Shown in pieces: positions 7,084 to 15,291 of a stretch of DNA of 41,523 nt. The notes beneath the pieces are model-generated. The model worked only from the letters and a program-made list of their open reading frames with translations. It made no database searches and was not told where the DNA came from. The stretch's first letter is position 1. Every line of letters starts with the position of its first letter. Both the position numbers and the translations under genes were made by a program. Source of the stretch: Alphaproteobacteria bacterium. Its GTDB lineage: Bacteria; Pseudomonadota; Alphaproteobacteria; UBA9219. Location: the NCBI GenBank assembly GCA_028866275.1, contig JAGWIK010000016.1, positions 1 to 41,523 on the forward strand. Direction: 5' to 3'.

Positions 7084-8435
7084 TGACCTTCACAATCGCC
7101 ATCGCCGGCCGGCCCAATGTCGGCAAATCGACCTTGTTCAACCGTTTCGTCGGCAAACAAATGGCCATCGTCAACGACCAGCCGGGCGTCACCCGCGATT
7201 GGCGCGAAGGCGAAGGACATTTGTTCGACATGCGTTTCCGCGTGCTGGATACGGCGGGGCTGGAAAATGTCCGCGCCAAGGGCAGCATCGCCGCGCGCAC
7301 GGCCGCGCAAACCAAAAAAGCCTTGGAAATGGCCGACGTCATCATGCTGGTCGTCGATGCGCGCGCGGGCGTGACGTCCGAAGACACCGCGGTGGCGCGC
7401 GAACTGCGGAAAACCGGCAAACCCATCATCCTGCTGGCCAATAAATGCGAAGGCAATGTCCTGCCCGCGGCGATGGACGAAACCGTGTCGCTGGGCTTCG
7501 GCGACCCCATCCCCGTTTCGGCCTCGCACGGCGACGGGCTGATGGATGTCTACGAAGCGTTGGGCAAATATATCTCGGACGAACAGGCCGAAGCCGACGC
7601 CGGCGAAGAAGAAAAACGCCTGATCTTCGCCATCGTCGGACGGCCCAATGCGGGCAAATCGACGCTCATCAACCGCTTTGTCGGCGACGACCGCATGCTG
7701 ACGGGGCCGGAACCGGGGCTGACGCGCGATTCCGTGCCGGTGGCGTGGGAATATCGCGGCAAGCCCATCCGTCTGGTCGATACCGCGGGCATGCGCCGCC
7801 GCGCCCGCGTGACGGAAACGCTGGAACGCATGAGCGTGCAGGAAACGCTGCGCCAGATCAGGCTGGCGAATGTCGTCATCCTCGTCCTCGACGCGACCCA
7901 GCCGTTCGACAAACAGGATTTAATCATCGCCCACCATGTCGTCGAAGAAGGCCGCGCGCTGGTCGTGGCGTTGAATAAATGGGATCTGATCAAGGATAAA
8001 AAAGCCGTCCTGAAAACCATTCGCGAAACCGCCGAGGATTCGCTGGCGCAGGTCGCGGGCGTGCCGCTGGTGCCCGTCTGCGCGTTAAAGGGCGACGGCA
8101 TCAAGGATCTGATGCGCGAAACCATGAAAACCTATGACACGTGGAATTTCCGTGTCTCGACCGGCAAGCTCAACCGCTGGCTCGAAGATATGGAAGCCAA
8201 CCACCCGCCGCCCATCACCTCGGGCCGGCGCATCAAATTGCGCTATATGACGCAGGTGAAAAGCCGCCCGCCGACTTTCTCCCTGTGGGTCAATAAACCC
8301 GTCAACCTGCCGGAAAGCTATCTGCGCTTTCTGACCGGCGGCTTGCGCAAAACCTTCGGCCTGACCGGCGTGCCGATCCGCTGGCAGCTCAAGAAAAGCG
8401 AAAACCCCTACGAAAATAAAAAGAAGAAAGACTGA
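7083..8435 (+). CDS. der: Ribosome-associated GTPase Der (EngA)
   Basis: This 450-residue protein has two tandem GTPase domains, the defining feature of Der. Domain one has GRPNVGKST at 9-17, a DTAGL switch near 56-60 and NKCEG at 120-124. Domain two has GRPNAGKST near 187-195, DTAGMRRR near 233-240 and NKWDLI. The C-terminal KH-like domain includes a basic PPTFSLWVNKP...SYLRFL region. Der is essential for late maturation of the 50S ribosomal subunit. Its start overlaps the bamB stop and its stop overlaps the prmA start (TGATG), so the three are translationally coupled. Confidence 0.96.
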   Translation: MTFTIAIAGRPNVGKSTLFNRFVGKQMAIVNDQPGVTRDWREGEGHLFDMRFRVLDTAGLENVRAKGSIAARTAAQTKKALEMADVIMLVVDARAGVTSEDTAVARELRKTGKPIILLANKCEGNVLPAAMDETVSLGFGDPIPVSASHGDGLMDVYEALGKYISDEQAEADAGEEEKRLIFAIVGRPNAGKSTLINRFVGDDRMLTGPEPGLTRDSVPVAWEYRGKPIRLVDTAGMRRRARVTETLERMSVQETLRQIRLANVVILVLDATQPFDKQDLIIAHHVVEEGRALVVALNKWDLIKDKKAVLKTIRETAEDSLAQVAGVPLVPVCALKGDGIKDLMRETMKTYDTWNFRVSTGKLNRWLEDMEANHPPPITSGRRIKLRYMTQVKSRPPTFSLWVNKPVNLPESYLRFLTGGLRKTFGLTGVPIRWQLKKSENPYENKKKKD

Positions 8436-9331
8436 TGCGCGGATTCCCCAATCTGTGGATCGTCACGCTCGACGCGCCCGCCGCGCAGGCCGACGCTATC
8501 GCCGATATTCTGGGCGAAGGCGCGGTGTCGCAGGCCGTGATGGCGGGCGGCGATGTCGCCCTGGCCAGCGTGGCGCGGGTCAAGCTCGAAGCGATTTTCG
8601 ACGGCGAACCCGCGATGGCCGGCATCAAAATGCGGCTGGCTATCTTCGCCGCCGTGGCGGGCATCGCCTTGCCCGAACCGGTTTTGCGCCCCGCGCCGAA
8701 ACTCGACTGGCTGAAAAAAGTCGCCGAAGATTTCCCGCCTTTGCAAATCGGGCGGTGGTGCGTGCATGGCGCCTATCACCGCAAAGCCGTGCCCAACCGC
8801 CTGCTGGCCCTGCAAATCGACGCCACCAGCGCGTTCGGCACGGGCGGGCATCCGTCGACCCAGGGCTGTTTGCTGATGCTGCATAAAATGCTGAAATCCG
8901 GTTTTCGCCCGCGCCGCGTGCTCGATATCGGCTGCGGGTCCGGCATCCTGTCGATGGCCTGCGTCAAATCTGCGCGCGGGCATGCCGTGGCTGTCGATCT
9001 CGACCCCGTCTGCGTCGATATTGCGGCGCGCAATACGCGCGTCAACGGGGTGGGGGGCCGCATTCAGGTGCGGCGCAGCCGCGGTTATGCCGCGCCTGTC
9101 GTGCGTCGCGGCGCGCCTTATGACATGATTTTGACCAACCTGTTCACAAAACCATTGTGCCAGATGGCGCGCGATGTCCGCGCCCATCTGCGCCCCGGCG
9201 GCATCGCCATTCTGGCGGGCATCTTGTCCTATGACGCCAAACGCGTCATCGCCGCGCACCGCATGCAAGGGCTGTCGCTGATCGAACACCGGAAAAACGG
9301 CGATTGGTCCATTCTTGCTTTTCGGCGCTAG
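8435..9331 (+). CDS. prmA: Ribosomal protein L11 methyltransferase PrmA
   Basis: This 298-residue protein matches PrmA in size (293 in E. coli). It has the substrate-binding N-terminal domain, the linker motif SAFGTGGHPSTQGCL (family: 'AFGTGtHpTT..CL') and the SAM site VLDIGCGSGILSMACVK with the acidic VAVDLDPVCVDIA strand. The catalytic loop is DMILTNLFTKPL, and GGIAILAGIL follows. It trimethylates ribosomal protein L11. The start overlaps the der stop. The Gly-Gly in GTGGH differs slightly from the common GTGTH, but the rest is well conserved. Confidence 0.9.
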   Translation: MRGFPNLWIVTLDAPAAQADAIADILGEGAVSQAVMAGGDVALASVARVKLEAIFDGEPAMAGIKMRLAIFAAVAGIALPEPVLRPAPKLDWLKKVAEDFPPLQIGRWCVHGAYHRKAVPNRLLALQIDATSAFGTGGHPSTQGCLLMLHKMLKSGFRPRRVLDIGCGSGILSMACVKSARGHAVAVDLDPVCVDIAARNTRVNGVGGRIQVRRSRGYAAPVVRRGAPYDMILTNLFTKPLCQMARDVRAHLRPGGIAILAGILSYDAKRVIAAHRMQGLSLIEHRKNGDWSILAFRR

Positions 9332-9349
9332 GTCAGGGCATGATGGGTC

Positions 9350-11146
9350 ATGACCAGCCCCATCTTTTCCGCCCGCCTTGCCGATTTACGCCGCGAAATG
9401 ACCGCCGACGGTTATGACGGATTCCTCGTGCCGATGGCCGATGAATATCAAAGCGAATATGTGCCCGATTGCGCGCGCCGCGTTGCGTTTCTGTCGGGCT
9501 TTACCGGTTCGGCCGGGTTCATCATCGTCCTGAAAACCCGCGCCGCCTTTTTCACCGACAGCCGCTATACGCTGCAAGCGGCGCAGCAGGTCGATGCCGC
9601 GATCTTTCAAATTTTCGACAGCGCGGATAAACCGCCGCTGGCATGGCTGGAAGAAAACGCGGAAAAAGACGCCAAAATCGCCTATGACCCGTGGCTGCAT
9701 TCGGCCGATGCCGTCGAACGGCTGAAAAAAGCGCTGGCCAAACCGGGGGCGCAGGCCGTGGCCGCGCCGCGCAATCCGGTTGACGCCATATGGAATGACC
9801 GCCCCGCCGAACCCGCCGAACCTGTCCGCCCGCATGACATGATCTATGCGGGGCAGGCTGCCGCCGATAAACGGCAGCATATCGCCGCCATGCTGAAAAA
9901 GAAAAATGTCGCGGCTTTCATCGTCACCGACCCGTCTTCGGTGGCGTGGCTCTTGAACGTGCGCGGCGGCGACGTGCCCAATACGCCCCTGCCGCTCAGC
10001 CGCGTCATTCTGCATGACGATGCGCGGGCGGACTGGTTTGTCGATGCGCGCAAAATCACCGACGGGCTGGCCGCGCATGTCGGCGACGATGTCGCCCTGC
10101 ATGCGCCCGATCAATTCCCGCCGGCCTTGGCCAGCCTCGCCAAACAGGGCAAAACCATCGCGCTCGACCCCGCCCACGCGTCGGGCGCGATCGTCGATTA
10201 CCTGCGCGCGGCCGGCGGTAAAATCGAACCGATGGATGACCCGTGCGATTTGCCGCGCGCCTGCAAAAACGCGGTCGAAATCGACGGCATGCGCGCGGCG
10301 CACCGGCGCGACGGCGCGGCTCTGGTCAAATTCTTTTCATGGCTCGACCAGAACTGGCAAAGCGGCAACCTGACCGAATTGCTGGTGGAACAAAAACTGG
10401 CGTCTTTCCGCGAAGCCAACAACAATTATCGCGGCCCCAGCTTCGACACGATTGCGGGCGCGGGCGACCACGGCGCCATCGTGCATTACCGCGCCACGCG
10501 CGCGACCGACGCGCGGCTGCAACCGGGCCAGATGTTTTTGCTGGACAGCGGCGGGCAATATCTCGACGGCACCACCGACGTCACGCGCACCGTCATTCTG
10601 GGCGCGCCCACGCCGGAAATGCGCGACCGCTTTACCCGCGTGCTCAAAGGCCATATCGCGCTGGCCTCCATCCGGTTTCCCGAAGGCACGACCGGCGCGG
10701 AACTCGACGTTCTGGCGCGGCAGAATCTATGGGCCGTCGGCCTCGATTACGGCCACGGCACCGGCCACGGCGTCGGCGCCTATCTGGGCGTCCATGAAGG
10801 GCCGCAATCCATCTCGCGGCGCAGCAGGATCGCGTTGCAACCCGGCATGGTGGTGTCGAACGAACCGGGTTTTTACAAAGCGGGCCATTACGGTATCCGC
10901 ATCGAAAATCTGCAAACCGTGGTCGAAAGCGTCGGCATGCCCGACGGCAACCGCAAATTCTACGAATTCGAAACGCTGACGCTCGCGCCCATCGACCGGC
11001 GGCTGATCGACGCGGCGATGCTGACCGACGCCGAACTGGGCTGGCTCAACGCCTATCACGCGCGCGTGCGCGACGTGCTGCGCCCGATGATCGACGATTC
11101 CGCAGCCATATGGCTCGAAGCCGCGACGGTGGCGCTGGCGCGATGA
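9350..11146 (+). CDS. Xaa-Pro aminopeptidase (M24B, AMPP type)
   Basis: This 598-residue protein has two creatinase-like N-terminal domains (start FSARLADLRREMTADGYDGF; later DPSSVAWLLNVRG) and a C-terminal pita-bread domain with all five metal ligands. The two Asp are in DSGGQYLDGTTDVTRT, the His in GHGTGHGVGAYLGVHEGP, and the Glu in VVSNEPGFYKAGHYG and RIENL. It removes N-terminal residues preceding proline. The length of about 600 residues fits the eukaryote-like, three-domain aminopeptidase P common in alphaproteobacteria, not E. coli PepP (441). The ATG follows the prmA stop by 18 bases, and the stop overlaps the thrC start. Confidence 0.92.
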   Translation: MTSPIFSARLADLRREMTADGYDGFLVPMADEYQSEYVPDCARRVAFLSGFTGSAGFIIVLKTRAAFFTDSRYTLQAAQQVDAAIFQIFDSADKPPLAWLEENAEKDAKIAYDPWLHSADAVERLKKALAKPGAQAVAAPRNPVDAIWNDRPAEPAEPVRPHDMIYAGQAAADKRQHIAAMLKKKNVAAFIVTDPSSVAWLLNVRGGDVPNTPLPLSRVILHDDARADWFVDARKITDGLAAHVGDDVALHAPDQFPPALASLAKQGKTIALDPAHASGAIVDYLRAAGGKIEPMDDPCDLPRACKNAVEIDGMRAAHRRDGAALVKFFSWLDQNWQSGNLTELLVEQKLASFREANNNYRGPSFDTIAGAGDHGAIVHYRATRATDARLQPGQMFLLDSGGQYLDGTTDVTRTVILGAPTPEMRDRFTRVLKGHIALASIRFPEGTTGAELDVLARQNLWAVGLDYGHGTGHGVGAYLGVHEGPQSISRRSRIALQPGMVVSNEPGFYKAGHYGIRIENLQTVVESVGMPDGNRKFYEFETLTLAPIDRRLIDAAMLTDAELGWLNAYHARVRDVLRPMIDDSAAIWLEAATVALAR

Positions 11147-12531
11147 TGACGTTCCACAGCACGCGCGGCCTCGCGCCCGAAACGGATATCCGCGGCGTCG
11201 CGCTGGCGGGGCTGGCGCCTGACGGCGGGCTTTATCTGCCCGCGGCGTGGCCGCATTTTTCCCCCGCCGATATCGCCGCGATGCGCGGCAAACCTTATGC
11301 CGACATCGCATTCCGGGTTTTGCGCCCGTTTTTTCAGGGCATCGTGCCCGATGCCGATTTGCGGACGATCATCGACACATCCTACGGCGCGTTCGATGTC
11401 GCCGACGTCACGCCGCTGCGCCAATTCGATGACAGTTTCTACATCCTCGAACTCTTCCACGGCCCGACGCTGGCATTCAAGGATATCGCGCTGCAATTTC
11501 TCGGCCATATGTTCGACTATCTGCTGCGCGGCACGGAAAAGAAACTGACGGTTATCGGCGCGACGTCGGGCGATACCGGTTCGGCGGCAATGGCCGCGCT
11601 GGCCGGCCGCGCCCATATCGACCTGTTCATCCTCTATCCCGACAAGGGGCCCAGCGAGATTCAGCGCCGCCAGATGACGTGCCTCGACGCCGCCAATGTT
11701 CACGCCGTCGCGGTGCGGGGCAGCTTCGATGATTGCCAGACGATTGTGAAAGACATGTTCGCCGACGCGGCCTTGCGCGACGAACTCAATCTCACCACGG
11801 TCAATTCCATCAACCTTCTGCGCATCCTCGCGCAAATCGTTTATTATTTTTTCGCCGCGTCGCGGCTGCCCGAAAACGCCGCGCCCTGTTTTGCCGTGCC
11901 CACCGGCAATTTCGGCGATATCTATGCGGGCTATGCCGCGATGCAATGCGGCCTGCCTGTGGCGAAACTGGCGGTGGCCAGCAACAGCAACGATATCCTG
12001 ACGCGGTTTTTCGCCTCGGGCCGCATGGAAACCGGCCCCGTACAGGGCACGCTCAGCCCCAGCATGGACATTCAGGTCAGCAGCAATTTCGAACGCCTGC
12101 TGTTCGATCTGTGCGGCCGCGACGCGGCCCATCTGCGCGGGCTGATGGACAATCTGAAAACGCGCGGCGCTTTCGCCGTGACGGCGGCGCAGATGGAAAA
12201 AGCGCGCGCGCTTTTTGCCGCCGGTTGCGCCGGCGACGCGCAAACGCTGGCGACGATCGCGGACGTGTACAAGGCGTATGACTATCTTCTCGACCCGCAC
12301 ACGGCGGTGGGCGTCAAGGTCGCGCGCGATCTGGCATCGCAATTGCCGCAACCCGTTATCTGTCTGGCCACGGCGCATCCGGCCAAATTTCCCGAAACCG
12401 TGGCGCGCGCAACGGGGCAGACGCCTTCCATGCCGCCGCGCCTCGCCGGCATCATGGATAAACCTGAACGCACGGCGCTCATGCCCGCGAATAAAGATGT
12501 CATCGTCGATTATATAAAAAGGAATAAATAA
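11143..12531 (+). CDS. thrC: Threonine synthase
   Basis: This 462-residue PLP enzyme converts O-phosphohomoserine to threonine. The N-terminal STRGLAPE...DGGLYLP and the PLP-lysine motif HGPTLAFKDIALQFLGHM (Lys about 113) are typical. Other family motifs follow: ATSGDTGSAAMAAL, YPDKGPSEIQRRQM, TVNSINLLRILAQIVYYF and VPTGNFGDIYAGY. It belongs to the longer, fungal/proteobacterial-type ThrC. The start is ATG 11143 (a second ATG follows directly at 11146) and overlaps the pepP stop by 4 bases. The homoserine dehydrogenase gene is at 29348, so the threonine pathway genes are not clustered. Confidence 0.95.
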   Translation: MMTFHSTRGLAPETDIRGVALAGLAPDGGLYLPAAWPHFSPADIAAMRGKPYADIAFRVLRPFFQGIVPDADLRTIIDTSYGAFDVADVTPLRQFDDSFYILELFHGPTLAFKDIALQFLGHMFDYLLRGTEKKLTVIGATSGDTGSAAMAALAGRAHIDLFILYPDKGPSEIQRRQMTCLDAANVHAVAVRGSFDDCQTIVKDMFADAALRDELNLTTVNSINLLRILAQIVYYFFAASRLPENAAPCFAVPTGNFGDIYAGYAAMQCGLPVAKLAVASNSNDILTRFFASGRMETGPVQGTLSPSMDIQVSSNFERLLFDLCGRDAAHLRGLMDNLKTRGAFAVTAAQMEKARALFAAGCAGDAQTLATIADVYKAYDYLLDPHTAVGVKVARDLASQLPQPVICLATAHPAKFPETVARATGQTPSMPPRLAGIMDKPERTALMPANKDVIVDYIKRNK

Positions 12532-13791
12532 ATGGCCGTTGAAATCACGACGCTGGAAAACGGGTTGCGCATCGCGACCGACACGATGCCCGACGCCGAA
12601 AGCGTGGTGGTCGGCGCGTGGGTCGGGGTGGGCACGCGGCACGAAAAAGCCAAAGCCAACGGCGTCGCCCATCTGGTCGAACATATGATGTTCAAAGGCA
12701 CGAAGAAACGCTCGGCCTATGAATTATCGGCCGCCATCGAAAACAAAGGCGGTTCGGTCAACGCCTATACGACGCGCGAAGAAACCGCCTATTACGCCCG
12801 CGTGCTTCCCGAAGAAACCGCCAATGCCGTCGATATCATCGCCGACATGCTGCGCCATTCGGTGTTCGATGCCGGGGAACTCGACCGCGAAAGACAGGTC
12901 ATCATTCAGGAAATCGGCCGTTCTCTCGACACGCCCGAAGATTACGCCGATGACCTGTTTTATGAATGCGCCTTGCCGGGCCAGAAAATAGGACGGCCCG
13001 TGCTGGGGTCGGCCAAAATCATCGCGTCGCTGCCGCGCGCCGAAATCACCGGCTACGTCGCCAGCCATTACAACGCCGCCAATATGGTGGTGGTCGCGGC
13101 GGGCAAAATCGCGCATGCGGATTTCGTCGCGCTGGCGAAAAAACATTTCGCCACGCTGCCGCGCGGCAAAAAACCGGCGGTGGACAAGGCGCGCGTCTCC
13201 GGCGGCGAGTCGCGGCACGACAAGGACATCGAACAGGTTCACATCTATATGGGCTTCGGCGGCCCGCACGCCCATGCGCAGGCCAGATATCCGGCCCAGA
13301 TTCTGTCCGCCATTCTGGGCGGCGGCGCGGCGTCGCGCCTGTTTCAGGAAGTGCGGGAAAAACGCGGGCTGGTCTACACCATCTACACATCGCATGCCGC
13401 CTTCAGCGACGCCGGCCTGTTTCAGGTCTATGCCGGAACCGATCCCGAACGGTTGCGCGAATTTATCCCCGTGGTGTGCAGGGAATTGCGCGCCGTGACG
13501 CGGAAAATAACGCACGACGAATTGGCCCGCGCCAAATCGCAACTGCGCGCCGATATCCTTATGGGCCGCGAAAGCGTGATGCGCCGCGCCGAAATGCTGG
13601 GACATCAAATGCTGGCTTTCGGCAAGCCGTCGCGAACGGAACGCGTGCTGCAAAAAATCGACGCCGTCACCGGCGACGATGTCCGCGCCCTCGCCGCCAC
13701 GATGTTCGCCCGCCCGCCTGTTCTGGCGGCGCTGGGGCCGCTGGCGCGACTGGAAAGCTATGACAAAATTCGCGCAAGATTGACGCTGTGA
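12532..13791 (+). CDS. M16-family zinc peptidase (mitochondrial processing peptidase-like)
   Basis: This 419-residue protein has the inverted zinc motif HLVEH at 47-51 in AHLVEHMMFKGTKKRSAYEL. The distal Glu region (TAYYARVLPEETANAVDIIAD) and the C-terminal GGGAASRLFQEVREKRGLVY substrate-binding segment also fit. Alphaproteobacterial proteins of this type are the closest relatives of the mitochondrial processing peptidase beta subunit. The M16 gene directly after thrC is a conserved alphaproteobacterial arrangement as far as I recall. The start lies immediately after the thrC stop with zero spacing, and the stop overlaps the next gene (GTGA). Confidence 0.93.
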   Translation: MAVEITTLENGLRIATDTMPDAESVVVGAWVGVGTRHEKAKANGVAHLVEHMMFKGTKKRSAYELSAAIENKGGSVNAYTTREETAYYARVLPEETANAVDIIADMLRHSVFDAGELDRERQVIIQEIGRSLDTPEDYADDLFYECALPGQKIGRPVLGSAKIIASLPRAEITGYVASHYNAANMVVVAAGKIAHADFVALAKKHFATLPRGKKPAVDKARVSGGESRHDKDIEQVHIYMGFGGPHAHAQARYPAQILSAILGGGAASRLFQEVREKRGLVYTIYTSHAAFSDAGLFQVYAGTDPERLREFIPVVCRELRAVTRKITHDELARAKSQLRADILMGRESVMRRAEMLGHQMLAFGKPSRTERVLQKIDAVTGDDVRALAATMFARPPVLAALGPLARLESYDKIRARLTL

Positions 13792-14396
13792 AGGATTTCG
13801 TCGCCTCGCTCTTCACCATGCCGCCGCCGCGCCCGCGGGTGTCGCTTGACACGCGCCTGATGTCGGAACGGCTGCTGCTGCGCGCGGGCGACAGCGCGGA
13901 CTGGAAACAATGGCGCGCCTTGCGCGATCTCAGCCGCGACTATCTCGTGCCGTGGGAACCGTTATGGCCGCCCAACGCGCTGTCTTACGGCTTTTATTGC
14001 GCGCTGCTGCGCAAACAATGGCGCGACTGGCGGGCAGGGCGCGCCTTTGCCTTCACCATTTTCCTCGATACCGGAAATGTGCGCCCCGTGCTGGTCGGCG
14101 GCATCACGCTGGGCGACGTGCACTATGCTTCGGCGCAAAAAGGAACCATTGGTTATTGGGTCGGAAAACCCTATGCGGGACAGGGCATCATGACCGAAGC
14201 GGTGCGCATGGTATGCGACTTCGCCTTCGACAGGTTGCGCCTGCATCGCGTCGAGGCCAGCTGCATGCCCGCCAACGAAGCCAGCAAAACCGTCCTGCGC
14301 CGCGCGGGCTTCGACGAAGAAGGCTTCGCCAAAGCCTATCTGCAAATCAACGGCACGCGCGAAGACCATCTTTTGTGGGGCAAACGCCGAGGGTAG
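13788..14396 (+). CDS. GNAT N-acetyltransferase, RimJ-like
   Basis: This 202-residue protein has the RimJ/RimL-type GNAT fold. An LMSERLLLRAGDSADWKQW opening is followed by YLVPWEPLWP, then the beta strand GGITLGDVHY, and the acetyl-CoA loop YWVGKPYAGQGIMTEAVRM. The LHRVEASCMPANEASKTVL and RAGFDEEGFAKAYL segments follow. RimJ acetylates the N-terminus of ribosomal protein S5; the substrate here is inferred only by family. The GTG start at 13788 overlaps the M16 peptidase stop by 4 bases, so it is probably the last gene of the operon beginning at 5078. The nested-palindrome element begins 10 bases after its stop. Confidence 0.85.
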   Translation: MKDFVASLFTMPPPRPRVSLDTRLMSERLLLRAGDSADWKQWRALRDLSRDYLVPWEPLWPPNALSYGFYCALLRKQWRDWRAGRAFAFTIFLDTGNVRPVLVGGITLGDVHYASAQKGTIGYWVGKPYAGQGIMTEAVRMVCDFAFDRLRLHRVEASCMPANEASKTVLRRAGFDEEGFAKAYLQINGTREDHLLWGKRRG

Positions 14397-14405
14397 GGGG
14401 CAATC

Positions 14406-14439
14406 TAGGGTCAGGACCTATTCATTTTAAGGATTTCTG
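14406..14439. repeat. Left terminal inverted repeat of the nested-palindrome element
   Basis: The 34 bases beginning TAGGGTCAGGACCTATTCAT pair with the reverse complement of 14665-14697 (TAGGGTCAGGACCTGTTCAT and on). There are two substitutions and one single-base length difference. Confidence 0.85.
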
Positions 14440-14558
14440 TTTGCAGGAGAAGGAAAATCGGCCAGGCGACGAGCGCCGCCGTACTTTATGTACGGCAAAC
14501 GAAGTCAACCCCGTGTCGGGGCACGGGGCAGGCTCTGCCGTTTTCCTTCTCCTGCAAA
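14440..14558. repeat. Inner hairpin A of the nested-palindrome element
   Basis: The perfect 18-bp arms TTTGCAGGAGAAGGAAAA (14440-14457) and its reverse complement (14541-14558) enclose about 83 bases. Within the loop are CCGTAC-TTTAT-GTACGG (14479-14495) and CCCCGTG-TCGGGG-CACGGGG (14509-14528), both perfect stems. A transcript through it would fold into a branched stem-loop. Confidence 0.85.
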
Positions 14559-14576
14559 CCCGGAGGGCGCGGCCAC

Positions 14577-14654
14577 AATCTTTGGTGATGCGTTTGAAAA
14601 ACTTGACTGTACGCCCGGTACAGCCTGCGTTTTTCAAACGCATCACCAAAGATT
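14577..14654. repeat. Inner hairpin B of the nested-palindrome element
   Basis: The perfect 26-bp arms start AATCTTTGGTGATGCGTTTG (14577-14602) and pair with 14629-14654. The loop holds a further perfect stem, CTGTAC-GCCCG-GTACAG (14607-14623). Perfect conservation of such a long stem suggests either recent arrival or selection on the structure. Confidence 0.87.
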
Positions 14655-14664
14655 CTGACCAGCG

Positions 14665-14697
14665 CAGAAACCTTGAAATGAACAGGTCCTGACCCTA
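14665..14697. repeat. Right terminal inverted repeat of the nested-palindrome element
   Basis: This is the partner of 14406-14439. Read on the minus strand it begins TAGGGTCAGGACCTG; its first three bases (14695-14697) are the TAG stop codon of the MAPEG-family gene. Confidence 0.85.
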
Positions 14698-15126
14698 AAA
14701 CGACGCCACCACCCCGGCCAGCACGGCTATAAACAAAACCACATTGACCGCCAGCCCGATCAAAAAGCCTTTGGCGCGGCGTTTGGCCTTCTGGTAATAG
14801 CCGCGCGCATAAATGATGCGCGACAAAGCCCAGACAATCCCCATCGCGGCGGCAAAGGCATCGTCCATAGCGAACGCCGCCATCCACAAGAGCGGCAGAT
14901 GATAAACCATCTGCTCGACCGTGTTGGCCTGCACGCGCAACACGCGCTGGAACGCTTCCGGCCCGTCGGTCTGGGGGGCGGGAACCTTGTATTTATGGCG
15001 GGCCATGCTGACCCGGGCGCAGAAAAACAGGTAAATGGCAATGTCGATCAGGGTGGCAAAGCCCGTCCACGGCTTGGGCATTGTGCCGAAATCGGCGGTA
15101 AAGGCGTGCCACGGGTCGATAAGCAT
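14695..15126 (-). CDS. MAPEG-family membrane protein
   Basis: This 143-residue integral membrane protein has four hydrophobic segments and the MAPEG signature region ERxxRxxxNxxE, seen here as FQRVLRVQANTVEQMVYHLP. The family includes membrane glutathione transferases and eicosanoid enzymes; bacterial members are mostly uncharacterised. ATG 15126 is preferred because AAAGGGA precedes it. An upstream ATG at 15159 would add 11 residues without a ribosome-binding site. The stop codon TAG is formed by the first bases of the nested-palindrome element, so the original C-terminus may have been slightly different. It is convergent with the acetyltransferase gene and divergent from the secreted-protein gene on its right. 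Confidence 0.8.
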   Translation of the reverse strand: MLIDPWHAFTADFGTMPKPWTGFATLIDIAIYLFFCARVSMARHKYKVPAPQTDGPEAFQRVLRVQANTVEQMVYHLPLLWMAAFAMDDAFAAAMGIVWALSRIIYARGYYQKAKRRAKGFLIGLAVNVVLFIAVLAGVVASF

Positions 15127-15248
15127 CGGCTGATTCCCTTTGATGTAAAACAGAGACATGCTTGCGCGATTTCGCGCCAGACGGCATATTTACCGTACTC
15201 TTTATAAGGCGATTCGTGCAAGGATGCCCTGCGCGCCGTCGCCGTGCC

Positions 15249-15270
15249 GAAAACGAGCTGAAAACGAGCT
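15249..15270. repeat. Tandem 11-bp direct repeat
   Basis: GAAAACGAGCT occurs twice in direct succession (15249-15259 and 15260-15270) in the 5' region of the secreted-protein gene, ending about 21 bases before its ATG. It may be replication slippage; a regulator-binding role is possible but unsupported. Confidence 0.6.
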
Positions 15271-15291
15271 GAAACTGGGGAAATGCCGAGT

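Larger units (their letters stand above)
14406..14697. mobile_element. Nested-palindrome element, 292 bp, non-coding
   Basis: The element is bounded by near-perfect terminal inverted repeats (14406-14439 and 14665-14697, beginning TAGGGTCAGGACCT). Inside are two further large hairpins: an 18-bp perfect pair enclosing 14440-14558 and a 26-bp perfect pair enclosing 14577-14654. Each of these holds smaller perfect palindromes in its loop. Open frames on both strands look like shadows; none is protein-like. No transposase is present, so if it moves it is non-autonomous. It sits between two convergent genes. No target-site duplication was recognised. Confidence 0.8.

Noticed and set aside
11056-12684. 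542-codon open frame antisense to thrC
   Set aside because: It is a GC-rich shadow: His/Arg/Gly/Asp-rich, no ribosome-binding site, fully covered by the well-supported thrC and M16 peptidase genes.
14422-14887. Open frames through the nested-palindrome element
   Set aside because: They follow the palindromes on both strands, lack ribosome-binding sites and have no protein-like features.
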